Shown one piece after another: positions 63,240-64,000 of a stretch of DNA of 64,000 nucleotides. This DNA comes from Bacillus sp. FJAT-27225 (GTDB taxonomy: Bacteria; Bacillota; Bacilli; Bacillales; Cytobacillaceae), in contig NZ_MAYU01000022.1 in NCBI RefSeq assembly GCF_001685025.1, forward strand, positions 248,001-312,000. The letters run 5' to 3'. The position numbers and the translations under genes were made by a program. The notes below the pieces were generated by a model, which was not told the DNA's origin, did no database searches, and saw nothing but the letters and a program-made list of their open reading frames with translations. Within the stretch, counting starts at the first letter, position 1; the number at the start of each line of letters is the position of its first letter.

Positions 63240-63594
63240 CAGCTTGCCAACGCCTTTTTCATTCCCAAAGTAAAATGAAGGCAACACCTTCTGTATCAGA
63301 ATGGCGATTAAAAGAATATCCTTTAAGGAGGAGTTCTTTTCGCAGCTCCTCAATGTTGGCGATTCATAGTTGCAGCAAATTGCATATGTATCGATGGCCC
63401 TTATTTCGCCATCGCTTTCTGCCCCTGCCAAGTCTACTGCAGCAAGTCTTCATCGCCAAAACCGTTGTCACGGTCGGTCCAACTAATCTTGTCATCCAAG
63501 CCTCGTTTTGATGATTGTTTTTGCCATTTCTTCAAGGATGGCCTTCGCCTTTTCCATATTCCGCCGAAAACCAACCGCCGGCATTTCCGCACAT
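63240..63594 (-). pseudogene. asnO: Decayed asparagine synthetase N-terminal (glutaminase) fragment
   Basis: Read on the minus strand in shifting frames, this region matches the glutamine amidotransferase domain of AsnB/AsnO. It begins MCGNAGGWFSAEYG at 63594 (catalytic Cys2 kept). It moves to a second frame for KAKAILEEMAKTII and KRGLDDKISWTDRDNGFG (family RGPDD). Then come AVDLAGAES and DTYAICCNYE (family YAICYNGE), and in another frame IEELRKELLLKGYSFNRHSDTE (family LRKELL..GY.F...SDTE). At least three frameshifts are needed. The synthetase domain is absent. It is non-functional and possibly a leftover of a gene that moved or was lost. Confidence 0.8.
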
Positions 63595-63758
63595 ACTTCC
63601 GCTCCTCATATACAGTTCCTGTGGACGCCTTCACTGGAATCCGAATTCCACTGTTATGAAGAAATCCGCTCTTCCTATGGTGGTTATAGTGTATGCAGGT
63701 TTTAAAAATGGGTTAATTGTCCGGGTTTTGCTGGCAAGAGTTATAAAAAAGGAGGATT

Positions 63759-63800
63759 ATGTCTACAAAGAATATAGCACCGTTCACGGAGGTAAAGTGA
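63759..63800 (+). CDS. 13-codon ORF coupled to the downstream gene
   Basis: MSTKNIAPFTEVK, with a perfect AAAAAAGGAGG four bases before its ATG and its TGA overlapping the ATG of the next gene (TGATG). It may be a real leader peptide ensuring re-initiation. It could also be a chance ORF, with the next gene's own site (CGGAGG 7 bases before its ATG) doing the work. Confidence 0.35.
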   Translation: MSTKNIAPFTEVK

Positions 63801-64000
63801 TGAATCGACAGCAGCGCGAAAAAATATACGAACTACAGGCAAGAGCCTATACCGAAGGGTCTATTGAACATATTAATGGCCAATGGGTATTTTTTGATGA
63901 AGAAACGGAAGAAGCCTCGCTGCTTGATGACTATTTGCTTCAGGAAGTGGAAGTACTCAAAGTAAACCGCTGGAGAAAAGGTTTACTGACCGAGCCAGGC
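63800..64000 (+). CDS. Hypothetical protein, 3' end cut by window edge
   Basis: 67 residues are visible, starting MNRQQREKIYELQARAYTEG and continuing with NGQWVFFDEETEEASLLDDYLLQ. The frame is open to the right edge. ACGGAGG lies seven bases before the ATG. The start resembles, from memory, the Bacillus DUF2777 family, but I cannot verify it. Acidic, no signal peptide. Confidence 0.65.
   Translation, partial: MNRQQREKIYELQARAYTEGSIEHINGQWVFFDEETEEASLLDDYLLQEVEVLKVNRWRKGLLTEPG

Overview
The window comes from a low-to-mid GC Gram-positive spore-former of the Bacillaceae (Bacillus sensu lato). The evidence is gene order nearly identical to the B. subtilis yjzC-yjaU-fabHA-fabF-yjaZ-app-yjbA-trpS-opp-spx-mecA-coiA-pepF-yjbH-yjbI-yjbK-yjbL-yjbM-nadF segment and to the yitK-yitL-yitS-yitT-ipi-yitU-yitV-yitW segment, strong AGGAGG ribosome binding sites, rho-independent terminators and a T-box. 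The sequence is read in the direction opposite to the B. subtilis map. All family names rest on recognition of motifs and gene order; no search was run.

Layout. 1-4.1 kb: NAD kinase (cut by the window edge), the small alarmone synthetase YjbM/SasB, YjbL, the CYTH protein YjbK, truncated globin YjbI and the Spx-ClpXP adaptor YjbH. 4.18-4.29 kb (minus): a clear RoxS/RsaE-type small RNA with a Rex-like operator at its start. 4.5-11.4 kb: YizD-like peptide, PepF, CoiA, cardiolipin synthase, MecA and Spx. The spx upstream region carries an ECF-sigma-type promoter. 12.5-28 kb: two complete oligopeptide ABC importers, oppABCDF and appDFABC, either side of a T-box-controlled trpS and yjbA. 28-34.6 kb: YjaZ, FabF and FabH behind a FapR-like promoter, then YjaV, YjaU, YjzD and YjzC. 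The usual med and comZ genes are missing.

34.7-43.3 kb is an anaerobic-metabolism block: two Fnr paralogues with the Bacillus C-terminal C-x2-C-x4-C iron-sulphur motif, YwiC, MoeA-MobB, the iron-sulphur repair protein RIC/ScdA, MoaA, and a radical SAM/SPASM protein. Three of its promoters carry a palindromic Fnr box centred where a class II activator (-41.5) would sit. 43.4-51.3 kb is the yit block: an orphan YedF-like protein, YitW, YitV, YitU, small spore-former proteins, a secreted BsuPI-Gmad2 fusion, YitT, DegV/YitS, CvfB/YitL and YajQ/YitK, then a short-chain dehydrogenase.

52.6-63 kb is a maltodextrin locus: MalR-type LacI repressor, a membrane-anchored extracellular GH13 amylase, MalG, MalF, MalE, a second anchored GH13 protein, and a cytoplasmic neopullulanase-type GH13. 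The second anchored protein has lost every GH13 catalytic residue while keeping the fold landmarks, signal peptide and membrane anchor, so it is probably a pseudoenzyme. This is the most interesting protein in the window. After 63.2 kb there is a decayed fragment of a glutamine-dependent asparagine synthetase and the start of an unidentified gene.

The intergenic regions hold several repeat families of unknown function (12.1-12.5, 20.26-20.35, 23.9-24.04, 36.5-36.6, 39.5-39.7 and 49.57-49.76 kb).
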